From: JBEKZQ01 sp049509675
Lineage (GTDB): Bacteria > Planctomycetota > Planctomycetia > Pirellulales > Thermoguttaceae
DNA length: 21,361 bases
Assembly (NCBI GenBank): GCA_049509675.1
Contig: JBEKZQ010000034.1
Span: 1 to 21,361, forward strand
Direction of reading: 5' to 3'
The notes beneath the pieces were generated by a model. The model did not search any database. It was given only the letters and a program-made list of their open reading frames with translations, and was not told the origin of the DNA. The position numbers were made by a program, and so were the translations under genes. Shown in pieces: positions 5,686-13,290 of the stretch. Within the stretch, counting starts at the first letter, position 1; every line of letters starts with the position of its first letter.

Positions 5686-8139
5686 ATGAGGCGCTCAAGG
5701 AGGAAAAGCCGGCATTGGGGCATAGCGCTGGCCCTATGCGCGGTTTGCATCTCGGGCTGTGCCTCGTATCGAACGCCCATCGATCCGTCGGGCGATCGAC
5801 TGTTCGCGGGGTCGCCAGCCGCGCCGGCGCCTGGTCCGGCGGGAGGGCTGATGCTGGGGCCCGACGTTGCCGTGACGATCGCCCCCAACCAGGTTGTTGC
5901 GCCCGTCGGCAGCGAGGTCGTGCTGTTGGCGTCGGTCCGCGGCGCCGATGGCTATCTCCACACCAGTCGCCGGCTGGAGTGGTCCATCGCCCCCGGCAGT
6001 GTCGGCCTGTTCGTCACGGTCGGCCAGTTTGGGTTCGTGGATTGGCTGCTGAGCGATCTGACCATTCCCCGCAAGATCAGCAACACCTATGCGATCGGCA
6101 CGACGGTGCGCAATCCGCAACAGGTGGGCCGCGGCGGCCCGCCTACCGCGGTCTTGCCGGGCCAGGGCTGGATCAGCGTCGGTTCGCCGATCGAGGGCGA
6201 CAGCGTGGTGACGGTCGCGGCCCCCGAGGTAGTTGTGCCGGCGGGGCGGGCCCAATCGGCAGTGATCCATTGGATCGACGCCCGGTTCAGTTTCCCGCCG
6301 CCGGCCATCAGTCCGGCCGGGAGCCGGCACGTGCTCTGCACCACCGTGCTGCGGCAAACGAGTCCTTCTCCGCACGTCGGCTGGCTGGTGCGGTATGAGA
6401 TTGTCGGTGGGCCGCCGGCCGGTTTTGCTCCCACGGGAGCGCGCGTGAGCGACGTGATTACCAATGCGGCAGGTCAGGCCACGGTCGAGATCTTCCAAGA
6501 ACAGCCGGCCAACGGGACCAGCCAGATCAGCATCCACGTCTTCCGCCCGGCCGACCCCGGCCAGGGCGGCGACGGCTGGCTGGCCGGCACCGGCAGCGTG
6601 CTGCAAACCTGGACGGCGGCCGGCCTGACGGTCCACAAGAGCGGTCCCGCGACCGCCGCGGTTGGCGCCACCCTGACCTACCGGATCGAAGTCGGCAACC
6701 CGGGCGACCTGCCGGTCAAGGACGTGGTCGCCAACGACGAACTGCCCGACACCCTGCCGTTTGTGGCCGGCACGCCGCCGCCGGAGATCATCGGCAAGCG
6801 TTTGCAGTGGCGGCTGGGCGACCTGGGCCCCAGACAAACCCGGGCGGTGGAATTCAACGTCCGCGCCGCGCAGCCGGGCAGTATTGCCAATTGCGTGGAA
6901 GTCACCACGGCCGGCGGCATGAAGGCGAACGATTGCGTGACGACCACCATTTTGGCGTCAAACGCCCCGCCCGCCACGCTGGACGTGAAACTGAGCGGCC
7001 CGATGCAGGCCACCGTCGGCGACAAGGTGACCTTCGAGGCCACCATCACCAACCTGGGCCAGATTCCGGCGGCGGGCCTGATTATCAAGGACCGCTTCGA
7101 CCCCGGCCTGAAACATGCGGTGGCCAGCAGTCCGATCGAGCGCGACCTGGGGGAATTGGGGCCGGGACAATCGCGGCGCATCAGCATCACCTTCCGCGTG
7201 ACCGCGGCCGGGCGGCTGTGCCAAACGCTGGAAGTCCTTGGCCCGGGCGGCGTTCGGGTCAGTGCCGATGCTTGTGTGACGGCGGCCGAGGCCCCGGGTC
7301 CAACGGCGGAAGGCCCGGCCAAACCCGGCCAGCCGCCCGCGGGACCGTTGAGCGTTACCAAAAAGGGACCGCAACAACTCAAGGTGGGCGAGACGGCAAA
7401 GTTCACCATCGAGATCGTCAACGACGGCACCCAACCCCTCACCAATCTGAAGGTGACCGACCGATGCGACCCGGGCCTGGTGCCCGCCCGGGCCAGCGAG
7501 GGCTACAAGGTCGAGGGCAACGATCTGGTCTGGAGCATTCCCAGTCTGCCGCCCGGCAAATTGCCGCTGCAAGCTGAATATCACTGTACGAAGGCGGGGG
7601 CCAAGTTGACAAATCGGGTGAGCGTGGTAACACAGGATGGCACGCACGCTGAGGCCGAAATCGCTCTGGAAGTCACGGCCGCGGCGGCGCCAGCCCCGGA
7701 AATCGGGCCCGCGGAGCCTAAGCCGGCGGAAGCCAAACCGGCGGCGCCCGGTCCGGCGGAAAGCCGGCCTGGCGGACTTTCCATCGCCGTGGCCGACTTG
7801 CGCAACCCGGTCGCCGTGGGCAAGGGCTTGACGTACCAGGTCCACGTGACCAATAAGACGGCCGCGCCGGACCAGGATCTGGCGGTCGTGGCCACCGTGC
7901 CGGCCGGCATGATGGCGGTCGCCTTCGGCACCAGGGGACCGGGCTCAACGACCTATACCATGGACAACCGCACGATTCGTTTCTCGCCCGTCCCGCAGAT
8001 CAAGGCCGGCGAGACGCTGACCTACGAGATTCACGTGCAGACCAGGCAGGTGGGTCGCTTCCAGATGCACGTCGAGGTCACGAGCAAGGGCCACCCGCAA
8101 CCGTTGATCGGCGAGAAACTGACCGACGTGTTTCAATAG
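5686..8139 (+). CDS. DUF11-repeat surface lipoprotein
   Basis: An 817-residue lipoprotein. The N-terminus is basic, then hydrophobic, and ends in the lipobox CISGC, so C25 should be lipidated. Residues about 60-300 form a beta-rich Ig-like or adhesin-like region. Four repeats of the DUF11 ('conserved repeat domain') type follow, starting near 314, 432, 555 and 699. Their openings resemble one another (LTVHKSGP, LDVKLSGP, LSVTKKGP, LSIAVADL), and in each the fold includes a GxxxTYxIxVxN-like strand. Repeats 1-3 each hold a pair of cysteines that could form a disulfide. A proline- and alanine-rich linker (about 664-697) precedes the last repeat. DUF11 proteins are cell-surface structural proteins. 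The start has GAGG about nine bases upstream. An envelope role is inferred. Confidence 0.88.
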   Translation: MRRSRRKSRHWGIALALCAVCISGCASYRTPIDPSGDRLFAGSPAAPAPGPAGGLMLGPDVAVTIAPNQVVAPVGSEVVLLASVRGADGYLHTSRRLEWSIAPGSVGLFVTVGQFGFVDWLLSDLTIPRKISNTYAIGTTVRNPQQVGRGGPPTAVLPGQGWISVGSPIEGDSVVTVAAPEVVVPAGRAQSAVIHWIDARFSFPPPAISPAGSRHVLCTTVLRQTSPSPHVGWLVRYEIVGGPPAGFAPTGARVSDVITNAAGQATVEIFQEQPANGTSQISIHVFRPADPGQGGDGWLAGTGSVLQTWTAAGLTVHKSGPATAAVGATLTYRIEVGNPGDLPVKDVVANDELPDTLPFVAGTPPPEIIGKRLQWRLGDLGPRQTRAVEFNVRAAQPGSIANCVEVTTAGGMKANDCVTTTILASNAPPATLDVKLSGPMQATVGDKVTFEATITNLGQIPAAGLIIKDRFDPGLKHAVASSPIERDLGELGPGQSRRISITFRVTAAGRLCQTLEVLGPGGVRVSADACVTAAEAPGPTAEGPAKPGQPPAGPLSVTKKGPQQLKVGETAKFTIEIVNDGTQPLTNLKVTDRCDPGLVPARASEGYKVEGNDLVWSIPSLPPGKLPLQAEYHCTKAGAKLTNRVSVVTQDGTHAEAEIALEVTAAAAPAPEIGPAEPKPAEAKPAAPGPAESRPGGLSIAVADLRNPVAVGKGLTYQVHVTNKTAAPDQDLAVVATVPAGMMAVAFGTRGPGSTTYTMDNRTIRFSPVPQIKAGETLTYEIHVQTRQVGRFQMHVEVTSKGHPQPLIGEKLTDVFQ

Positions 8140-8163
8140 GGCCGCAATGATTCGCCAGGAGAG

Positions 8164-8240
8164 TCGGGGTCTGGTCCATTTTTCGGCTTCCAGGCGTAGG
8201 CATTGACGAAACTCTTGACCGAAAACATGGACCTGACCCC
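8164..8240 (+). repeat. REP-like element, copy 1
   Basis: The element begins GGGGTCTGGTCCATTTTTCG and ends CCGAAAACATGGACCTGACC, so the ends form an imperfect inverted repeat around a roughly 30-base centre. Nearly the same sequence appears in reverse orientation at 11777-11850. It is about 25 bases after the lipoprotein stop. Confidence 0.75.
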
Positions 8241-8516
8241 TTTCGCGTCAGACTTCGCAGTTCCTCCTGAATGATTCGCAAGCTCGTCTTCCCAAGCTTT
8301 GGCGAAAAGTGTAGAATCGCAGTAGTGCGAGGTTGAAAGCCCGATCGAAGTAATGCCTGCCGCGTTCTGTGGCAGCCGATCGGGGCGGACCCGCGCAAAA
8401 CTACTCTTGCTGCTCTTGAATTCGACGCTTCGCAGATTCAGGCTCGCTTCCCTTCCCAGGTGGATTGGGCGTGCATTATTTGCCGTCCTTACGATAAAAG
8501 TTTGCGCATAGGTACC

Positions 8517-8593
8517 GTAGCGTTTTTGTACGCTACAACGGGGCCAGGAACGCCTTCAGTGAATTCGAGCACTGAGGAACGCTTCCTGGCCCC
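8517..8593. repeat. Two adjacent hairpin repeats
   Basis: GTAGCG and CGCTAC (8517-8536) form a small hairpin with a T-rich loop. Next to it, GGGGCCAGGAACG (from 8540) and CGCTTCCTGGCCCC (ending 8593) pair across a CTTCAGTG/CACTGAGG inner stem. No T-run follows, so this is not a classic terminator. I see no gene in 8140-8683. Confidence 0.6.
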
Positions 8594-8621
8594 AATCTTT
8601 ACTTGCCCCACGCGGGGATCC

Positions 8622-8661
8622 GAGATCTGAAATTTGAGATTTGAGATTTGAGACTTGAGAT
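8622..8661 (+). repeat. Short tandem repeat (TTTGAGAT type), copy 1
   Basis: The stretch is made of variants of TTTGAGAT and CTGAAAT in tandem. It ends 22 bases before the methyltransferase start. A similar array lies at 10924-10967. Confidence 0.7.
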
Positions 8662-8683
8662 CCCGGCCCCCGGCCCAAGAAAA

Positions 8684-9184
8684 ATGTCCGAATTCATCCA
8701 ACAGCGCCATAAGACCTTGATCCAACTCCAGCGGCCGCGGGAGCTGATCGTGGCCTGCCCGCCCATGCGGAGCAACGTGAACCTGTCGCGGATCGTGCGG
8801 ACCGCTTCGTGCTGCGGCGTGCGGCGGTTGCTGTGCTGCGGCAATGCCCGCATCATGGCCGAGATCGCGCGGGAAACGGGCGATTCGATCCAAGTGGAGA
8901 TCCATCGCACCCTGCCGCCGATCCTCCGTCGCTTGCAGCAGGAGGGTTATCCGTTGATCGGCCTGGAACAGGCGACCGGCTCGCAATGCTTGTTCGACTT
9001 CGCACTGCCGCGCAAGGCGGTCCTGATCGTGGGCAACGAGCGTTCGGGAATCGAGGAGGAGGTTTTGAAAATGCTGGACCACACTATCGAGATCCCGGTC
9101 TACGGCCTGCCCTATGCCCATAACGCGGCCACGGCCGCGGCCATGGCGCTCTATGAATACTGTCGCCAATATCCGGCCGGATAG
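8684..9184 (+). CDS. SpoU/TrmH-family RNA methyltransferase
   Basis: A 166-residue SPOUT methyltransferase, expected to move a methyl group from S-adenosylmethionine to a ribose 2'-OH in tRNA or rRNA. Motif 1 is NVNLSRIVRTASCCGV (N31, R39), motif 2 is LIVGNERSGIEEEVL (E119), and motif 3 is IPVYGLPYAHNAATAAAMAL (138-157), which forms the knot that binds SAM. Motif 3 departs from the usual SLNVSVA core and reads AHNAATA, but keeps the asparagine. The ATG at 8684 is chosen because the extra upstream residues would come from the low-complexity repeat; no strong ribosome site is seen. The protein lacks the N-terminal substrate-binding extension found in larger relatives. The specific target cannot be told. 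Confidence 0.88.
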   Translation: MSEFIQQRHKTLIQLQRPRELIVACPPMRSNVNLSRIVRTASCCGVRRLLCCGNARIMAEIARETGDSIQVEIHRTLPPILRRLQQEGYPLIGLEQATGSQCLFDFALPRKAVLIVGNERSGIEEEVLKMLDHTIEIPVYGLPYAHNAATAAAMALYEYCRQYPAG

Positions 9185-9271
9185 ATCCCGGTAACCGGAG
9201 GGATCGAGGTGGGGGGGTAGGTTGAGAGATTCAACAGCCGCCGCGGCCCGGCCGTTATCCGCGTTCAATCG

Positions 9272-9448
9272 TCACGGCTCGGACCCTGCCGTTTCTTTCA
9301 ACCAGTTGACCACTCTCAGCCCGGCGACCCGCGAGAAGTGGGCGTCGTTGTTGGTCAGCATCGCGGCATCCAGGCAGAGCGCATGGGCCGCGATCAGCAA
9401 GTCCATCGAGCCGATGGTTTCCTGAACAAGAAAAATGATTTCGTTCAT
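9272..9448 (-). pseudogene. Decayed vapC (PIN-domain) remnant
   Basis: The minus-strand frame encodes only the C-terminal third of a PIN toxin: GSMDLLIAAHALCLDAAMLT, then NNDAHFSRVAGLRVVNWL. This has the third acidic residue and the TNN motif. The N-terminal two acidic residues (the D and E seen at 6 and 40 in the intact vapC here) are missing; upstream in frame the translation turns into unrelated sequence. No antitoxin is seen beside it. It is best read as a relic. A stretch of the 445-base gap before purA is explained by it. Confidence 0.75.
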
Positions 9449-9629
9449 GACAAGTTCCGCCCAGACGCCTCCAGGGAAATATCGCCCCCGGCTCCCCATT
9501 TTAGGTCTACAATGCTTGTTTCTAGCGTCAACCAGCAAAGCCACCCCGCGCCTCGGGCGCCTTGACCAATGGGGGGGCGGCAGGTTACATTGAAGCCTTT
9601 GCAGCTTAACCTTTAAGAGGACCGCCGCC

Positions 9630-10931
9630 GTGCCGGGCACTTGTGTTGTTGGTTTGCAGTGGGGCGATGAGGCGAAGGGCAAGATCGTGGATCTGCTCAC
9701 GCAACAGCACGATATCGTGGTCCGCTATCAGGGTGGGGCGAATGCCGGGCATACCGTGGTCATGGGCGGCGAGCGCTATAAGCTTTCCCTGGTGCCCAGC
9801 GGCATTTTCCGCCCCGAAGTGCAATGCGTGGTGGCGGCCGGCGTGGTCATCAACCCGGCCAGCCTGCTGGACGAAATCGACGCCTTGACGGCGCGCGGCA
9901 TCCGCGTGGCCGACAACCTGATGGTCAGCGACCGGGCGCACGTGATCTTCCCCTGGCATTTTGAGGAAGATCGCCTTATGAACGACCAGTGCGGCGGCGG
10001 CGAATCGCTCGGCACCACCCTGCGCGGTATTGGACCATGCTATCGCGACAAGGTGGGCCGCTCCCATGCCGTCCGCCTGGGCGACATGTATCGCAATGGC
10101 TTCGCCCAACGGATCGAAGAGATCGCCGAGGTGAAGAACCGCATGTTGGCCCGGCTGGGGGGACCGGGGGAAACGCCCACGCTGGACGCGCAACGGATCC
10201 TGCGGCAGTATCAGGGATATGCCGACCGGCTGCGGCCGTTCGTGGCCGACACCACGGCCTACCTGTTGAATGCCATGGAGGGCGGCAAAAAAGTGCTCTT
10301 CGAGGGGGCCCAGGGGGCCTTGCTCGACATCGACCACGGCACTTTCCCCTACGTCACCAGCAGCAACAGCTCGGGCGTGGGCGTGTCGTCGGGTTCGGGC
10401 GTGCCGGGCCGCTACATCACCAAGGTGATCGGCATCATCAAGGCTTATTCGACCCGGGTGGGCGGTGGGCCATTCCCGACCGAACAAGACAACCCGACGG
10501 GCCAGCACATTCGCGAGCGCGGCAATGAATACGGCACGGTCACCCGCCGGCCGCGGCGGTGCGGCTGGTTCGACGCCGTGGCCGCCCGCTATACGGCCCG
10601 GCTGAGCGGAGTGGACGTGCTGGCCGTCATGCTCCTGGACGTGCTCAGCGAACTGCCGGAGTTGAAGATCTGCACGGCCTATGAACTGGACGGCCGGCGG
10701 GTCATCGATTTTCCCAGCCACGTGGACGACTTGCGGCAAGTGCGGCCGGTGTACGAAACCCTGCCGGGCTGGCAGCAGGAGATCTGCGATGTCCGCAGCA
10801 TGTTGGACCTGCCGCCCAACGCCCGGGCGTATCTGGATCGACTGAGCGGGCTGCTGGGTCGGCCGGTCGAGGTGGTGTCGGTGGGAGCCGATCGGCAACA
10901 AACGATCTTCGCAGCGCAATCCAAGATTTGA
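9630..10931 (+). CDS. purA: Adenylosuccinate synthetase
   Basis: A 433-residue cytoplasmic enzyme that joins IMP and aspartate with GTP to give adenylosuccinate, the first step from IMP to AMP. It has WGDEAKGK (11-18, catalytic D13), NAGHT (38-42, catalytic H41), GTTLRGIGPCYRDK (128-141) and TRRPRRCGWFD near residue 305. Length is normal for the family. The start is GTG, supported by AAGAGG nine bases before it; the next residues PGTCVVGLQWGDE begin the family core at once, so no upstream start is needed. The last codons and the stop lie inside a tandem repeat that runs on to the uppS start, 36 bases away. Co-transcription with uppS is likely. Confidence 0.98.
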   Translation: MPGTCVVGLQWGDEAKGKIVDLLTQQHDIVVRYQGGANAGHTVVMGGERYKLSLVPSGIFRPEVQCVVAAGVVINPASLLDEIDALTARGIRVADNLMVSDRAHVIFPWHFEEDRLMNDQCGGGESLGTTLRGIGPCYRDKVGRSHAVRLGDMYRNGFAQRIEEIAEVKNRMLARLGGPGETPTLDAQRILRQYQGYADRLRPFVADTTAYLLNAMEGGKKVLFEGAQGALLDIDHGTFPYVTSSNSSGVGVSSGSGVPGRYITKVIGIIKAYSTRVGGGPFPTEQDNPTGQHIRERGNEYGTVTRRPRRCGWFDAVAARYTARLSGVDVLAVMLLDVLSELPELKICTAYELDGRRVIDFPSHVDDLRQVRPVYETLPGWQQEICDVRSMLDLPPNARAYLDRLSGLLGRPVEVVSVGADRQQTIFAAQSKI

Positions 10932-10967
10932 GATCTGAAATTTGAGATCTGAAATCTGAAATCTGAG
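10924..10967 (+). repeat. Short tandem repeat (TTTGAGAT type), copy 2
   Basis: Variants of TTTGAGATCTGAAA run from the last purA codons to the base before the uppS ATG. The array supplies the purA stop codon (TTTGA). AGATCT occurs twice in it. Confidence 0.75.
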
Positions 10968-11723
<756 letters not shown>

Positions 11724-11776
11724 CGGAGGAGGGCGGTCATCAACCTCGTTCGGACGCGAAGGCACCCAGAGGGTAC

Positions 11777-11850
11777 CCGGGTCCATGTTTTCGGTCATAA
11801 GTTCGGCCAAAAGGCAATGCCTATCAGCCGAAAAATGGACCAGACCCCGA
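11777..11850 (-). repeat. REP-like element, copy 2 (inverted)
   Basis: GGGTCCATGTTTTCGGTCA at the left and GCCGAAAAATGGACCAGACC at the right are the reverse complement of the two ends of the element at 8164-8240. The centre is less conserved, apart from CAATGCCTA. Confidence 0.75.
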
Positions 11851-11864
11851 CTGCGCAGTTCTTC

Positions 11865-11908
11865 TGCGCCGGCGGCGGGTAGTGGTACAGTTTGGCGCTA
11901 GTGCCAAA
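11865..11908 (+). repeat. Palindrome and shared 14-base motif
   Basis: GCGCCGGCGGCG is followed by AGTGGTACAGTTTG (11881-11894) and by the imperfect palindrome TTTGGCGCTAGTGCCAAA (11891-11908). The 14-base motif recurs on the minus strand at 14571-14584, also beside a GCGCCGGCGGCG block. It may be a regulatory site or a repeat end. Confidence 0.4.
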
Positions 11909-11937
11909 TAATTCTGCGGCTCTATCGCCGCACCGTA

Positions 11938-11994
11938 TTCCATCTTTGGGGATACCACCGTGATCGAGAATTCTTTTCCAGGTTCCATCTTTGG
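11938..11994 (+). repeat. Direct repeat upstream of a promoter
   Basis: TTCCATCTTTGG occurs at 11938-11949 and again at 11983-11994, 45 bases apart. The second copy ends 13 bases before a strong -35 box, where an operator or activator site would be expected. Confidence 0.45.
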
Positions 11995-12007
11995 ACACAA
12001 AAACTCA

Positions 12008-12036
12008 TTGACTATCTGATACGCGCCCTGTACATT
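12008..12036 (+). promoter_or_regulatory. Strong sigma-70-like promoter
   Basis: TTGACT (12008-12013) and TACATT (12031-12036) are separated by exactly 17 bases. The start codon of the small wHTH gene lies 38 bases after the -10 box. Confidence 0.65.
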
Positions 12037-12073
12037 TATAGGAGATACAACTTTTGAACTGGTCGGGAGAAAT

Positions 12074-12439
12074 ATGATGGCAGTCGAAATCGTCGATCAA
12101 CTGAGGGCTGCAATTGATGCGAAGCATCAACGCGCAATCGAAGCACTAAAGACAGTAGCCGAATATCTTGAAGAACAATCGCTGCCGACCGGCAACAGTC
12201 AGCATAAGACATCGAAGGTGAAGAAGTCGCCGCGAGCCGGCACAGGCAACATTCGCAACGCAGCCCTTACCGTTTTTCGAGAAGGATACTTGTCGATCCG
12301 GGAAGCTTCCGAGAAGACGGGGCTCACGGTTCTCCAGGTTCGAGGCGTCGTAAGCGCTCCCGCGTTAAGAAGCGGCTTCACCAAAAAAGAAGCCGATGGA
12401 ATCACGCGATACCATTTTCAGGATCGTCCTGGAAACTGA
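12074..12439 (+). CDS. Small winged-helix-like protein
   Basis: A 121-residue protein of unknown function. Residues 1-40 form an amphipathic helix (VDQLRAAIDAKHQRAIEALK and onward). A lysine-rich linker follows (about 45-55). Residues 60-118 look like a winged helix-turn-helix: a helix, then YLSIREASEKTGLTVLQVRG as the turn and recognition helix, and a basic wing with ITRYHF. The start is either of two adjacent ATG codons (12074 or 12077), preceded by GGGAGA. It has its own strong promoter at 12008-12036 and a strong terminator at 12491-12530, so it is a single-gene unit. A DNA-binding role is inferred from the fold alone. It could regulate itself through the direct repeats at 11938-11994. 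Confidence 0.8.
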   Translation: MMAVEIVDQLRAAIDAKHQRAIEALKTVAEYLEEQSLPTGNSQHKTSKVKKSPRAGTGNIRNAALTVFREGYLSIREASEKTGLTVLQVRGVVSAPALRSGFTKKEADGITRYHFQDRPGN

Positions 12440-12460
12440 AAACAGCGAACGGATACACGA

Positions 12461-12487
12461 AGGAGGGTGGAACCCATGAAGACATAA
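12461..12487 (+). other. Three-codon ORF with perfect ribosome site
   Basis: AGGAGG (12461-12466) sits nine bases before ATG AAG ACA TAA (12476-12487), encoding Met-Lys-Thr. The stop is three bases before a terminator hairpin. This may be a leader or the remains of a start site; a chance occurrence is possible. Confidence 0.3.
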
Positions 12488-12490
12488 AGC

Positions 12491-12530
12491 GAGCCCGGAC
12501 GGAATGTCAGTTCCGTCCGGGCTCTTGTTC
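12491..12530 (+). terminator. Rho-independent terminator
   Basis: GAGCCCGGACGGAA (12491-12504) and TTCCGTCCGGGCTC (12511-12524) form a perfect 14-bp stem with a six-base loop, followed by TTGTTCGTT. It ends the wHTH transcript ahead of the tRNA gene. Confidence 0.85.
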
Positions 12531-12545
12531 GTTAGTGTGGCAATT

Positions 12546-12619
12546 GGGGCCGTAGCTCAATCGGATAGAGCATTTCCCTCGTAAGGAAATGGTTGGAGGT
12601 TCAACTCCTCTCGGCCCTA
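12546..12619 (+). tRNA. tRNA-Thr (anticodon CGT)
   Basis: A 74-nt cloverleaf can be drawn. The acceptor stem is GGGGCCG (12546-12552) with CGGCCCT (12612-12618, one G-T pair). The D stem is GCTC/GAGC. The anticodon stem is TTTCC/GGAAA with loop CTCGTAA, so the anticodon is CGT (12580-12582) and reads ACG threonine codons. The T stem is GGAGG/CCTCT with loop TTCAACT. The discriminator is A and no CCA is encoded. It lies 17 bases after a terminator; the DNA after it looks acquired, which fits the common use of tRNA genes as integration targets. Confidence 0.93.
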
Positions 12620-12642
12620 CTTGCTACACCCCTTTCACTTCC

Positions 12643-12708
12643 GGGCGTGCCAGGTGGAACTTCGGTCCTATAAACCAACGGTTTCGGGTTCGATTCCCGA
12701 CACGTCCA
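12643..12708 (+). tRNA. Non-canonical 66-nt tRNA-like gene
   Basis: Starting 23 bases after tRNA-Thr, GGGCGTG (12643-12649) pairs fully with CACGTCC (12701-12707, one G-T pair). A perfect T arm, TCGGG-TTCGATT-CCCGA (12684-12700), precedes it. The middle is only 34 bases, about eight short of a normal tRNA. In one fold the D arm is missing and the anticodon stem TCGGT/ACCAA encloses CCTATAA (anticodon TAT, isoleucine), with a C-A mismatch and no U33. In another fold the D stem is AGG/CCT and AAACC/GGTTT encloses only AAC. It is either a degenerate tRNA or an unusual tRNA-like RNA. Confidence 0.55.
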
Positions 12709-12792
12709 ATCGAAAACCGCGCCTTGCGGCCACGGTCGTTCTACGCGCTATTGTATCACGCCCCCCAGGGGGCAAGTCAATGGGCAGTTACC

Positions 12793-12990
12793 CTATAGAC
12801 CGGATTTTGTCTTCCTTGCCTTTGCCAATTCACGCTTTGCAGCGGCCAGCAAGATTGGGCGCGCCCACGTCGCCATGTCCATTCCAGCCGCCACGGCACC
12901 CTGATTCACCGTATCGCGATCGCCGACCGTTACGGGAATCCGCAAGTCCTTATCCTTGGCTTGTCCGGTCTGTTTTGGTGGTCTTGCCAT
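12793..12990 (-). CDS. Ribbon-helix-helix-like small DNA-binding protein
   Basis: A 65-residue basic protein. After a lysine-rich start (MARPPKQTGQAKDKD), LRIPVTVGDRDTV would form the beta strand and first helix, and AAGMDMATWARPILLAAAKRE the second helix. This matches the pattern of Arc/CopG-type and mobilisation-accessory RHH proteins (strand, helix, AGM-turn, WAR helix). Such proteins dimerise and bind inverted repeats. An AAATG-TAG-CATTT palindrome lies across its own -10 box (12996-13008), which suggests self-repression. It is transcribed away from the methyltransferase. It may regulate the restriction-modification genes or be left from a plasmid or integrated element. Confidence 0.7.
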   Translation of the reverse strand: MARPPKQTGQAKDKDLRIPVTVGDRDTVNQGAVAAGMDMATWARPILLAAAKRELAKARKTKSGL

Positions 12991-12995
12991 ATCGT

Positions 12996-13024
12996 AAATG
13001 TAGCATTTATATTACTACCGTCAA
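12996..13024 (-). promoter_or_regulatory. Promoter and operator of the RHH gene
   Basis: On the minus strand TTGACG (13019-13024) and TACATT (12997-13002) are 16 bases apart. The perfect inverted repeat AAATG-TAG-CATTT (12996-13008) covers the -10 box, a good place for a repressor. Confidence 0.5.
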
Positions 13025-13113
13025 CACCAATGAAAAAGTCGGGTTGCAACCCATTACTATTACTACACTTATGAAACCAACACGAGGCCTGACTGTAGGA
13101 ATAATAATACTAC
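13011..13113. repeat. Iterated ATTACTAC motif in AT-rich control region
   Basis: ATTACTAC occurs at 13011-13018 and 13059-13066, with the variants ATTACTAT at 13053-13060 and AATACTAC at 13106-13113. This stretch is much richer in A and T than its neighbours. The 300 bases between the RHH gene and the methyltransferase hold these motifs, a candidate promoter and a short inverted repeat. Confidence 0.45.
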
Positions 13114-13142
13114 AATAAAAGTGTCGAGAATAATGACTCGAC
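13089..13142 (+). promoter_or_regulatory. Candidate promoter and inverted repeat for the methyltransferase
   Basis: CTGACT (13089-13094) and TACAAT (13111-13116) are 16 bases apart. Just downstream, GTCGAG (13123-13128) and CTCGAC (13137-13142) form an inverted repeat where an operator would block transcription. The start codon is 175 bases from the -10 box, so a long leader is implied. Confidence 0.35.
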
Positions 13143-13290
13143 GAAAAAACCCGGCTGCCGGCCGCGATGGCTTGCGGGCTCACCGAAAGCCTGATGAACT
13201 TTGAGGGGCTGTTCGACCAGGTTATGGAAAACGCGGCCTAGACAGGTCGCGTGTTTTCTGGTCAACTTGAGAACACCAGGAGCGAAGAAA

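Noticed and set aside
5734..6837. A 367-codon minus-strand frame inside the DUF11 lipoprotein gene
   Set aside because: It is a composition shadow; the plus strand has a lipobox and repeated domains.
8540..8593. Hairpin considered as a terminator of the lipoprotein gene
   Set aside because: No T-run follows and it lies 400 bases past the stop; it is better described as a repeat.
13133..13241. Two overlapping tiny frames (about 23 and 24 codons, ATG at 13133 and 13167) before the methyltransferase
   Set aside because: Neither has a convincing ribosome site; they may be remains of a small gene, but the evidence is too thin to call one.
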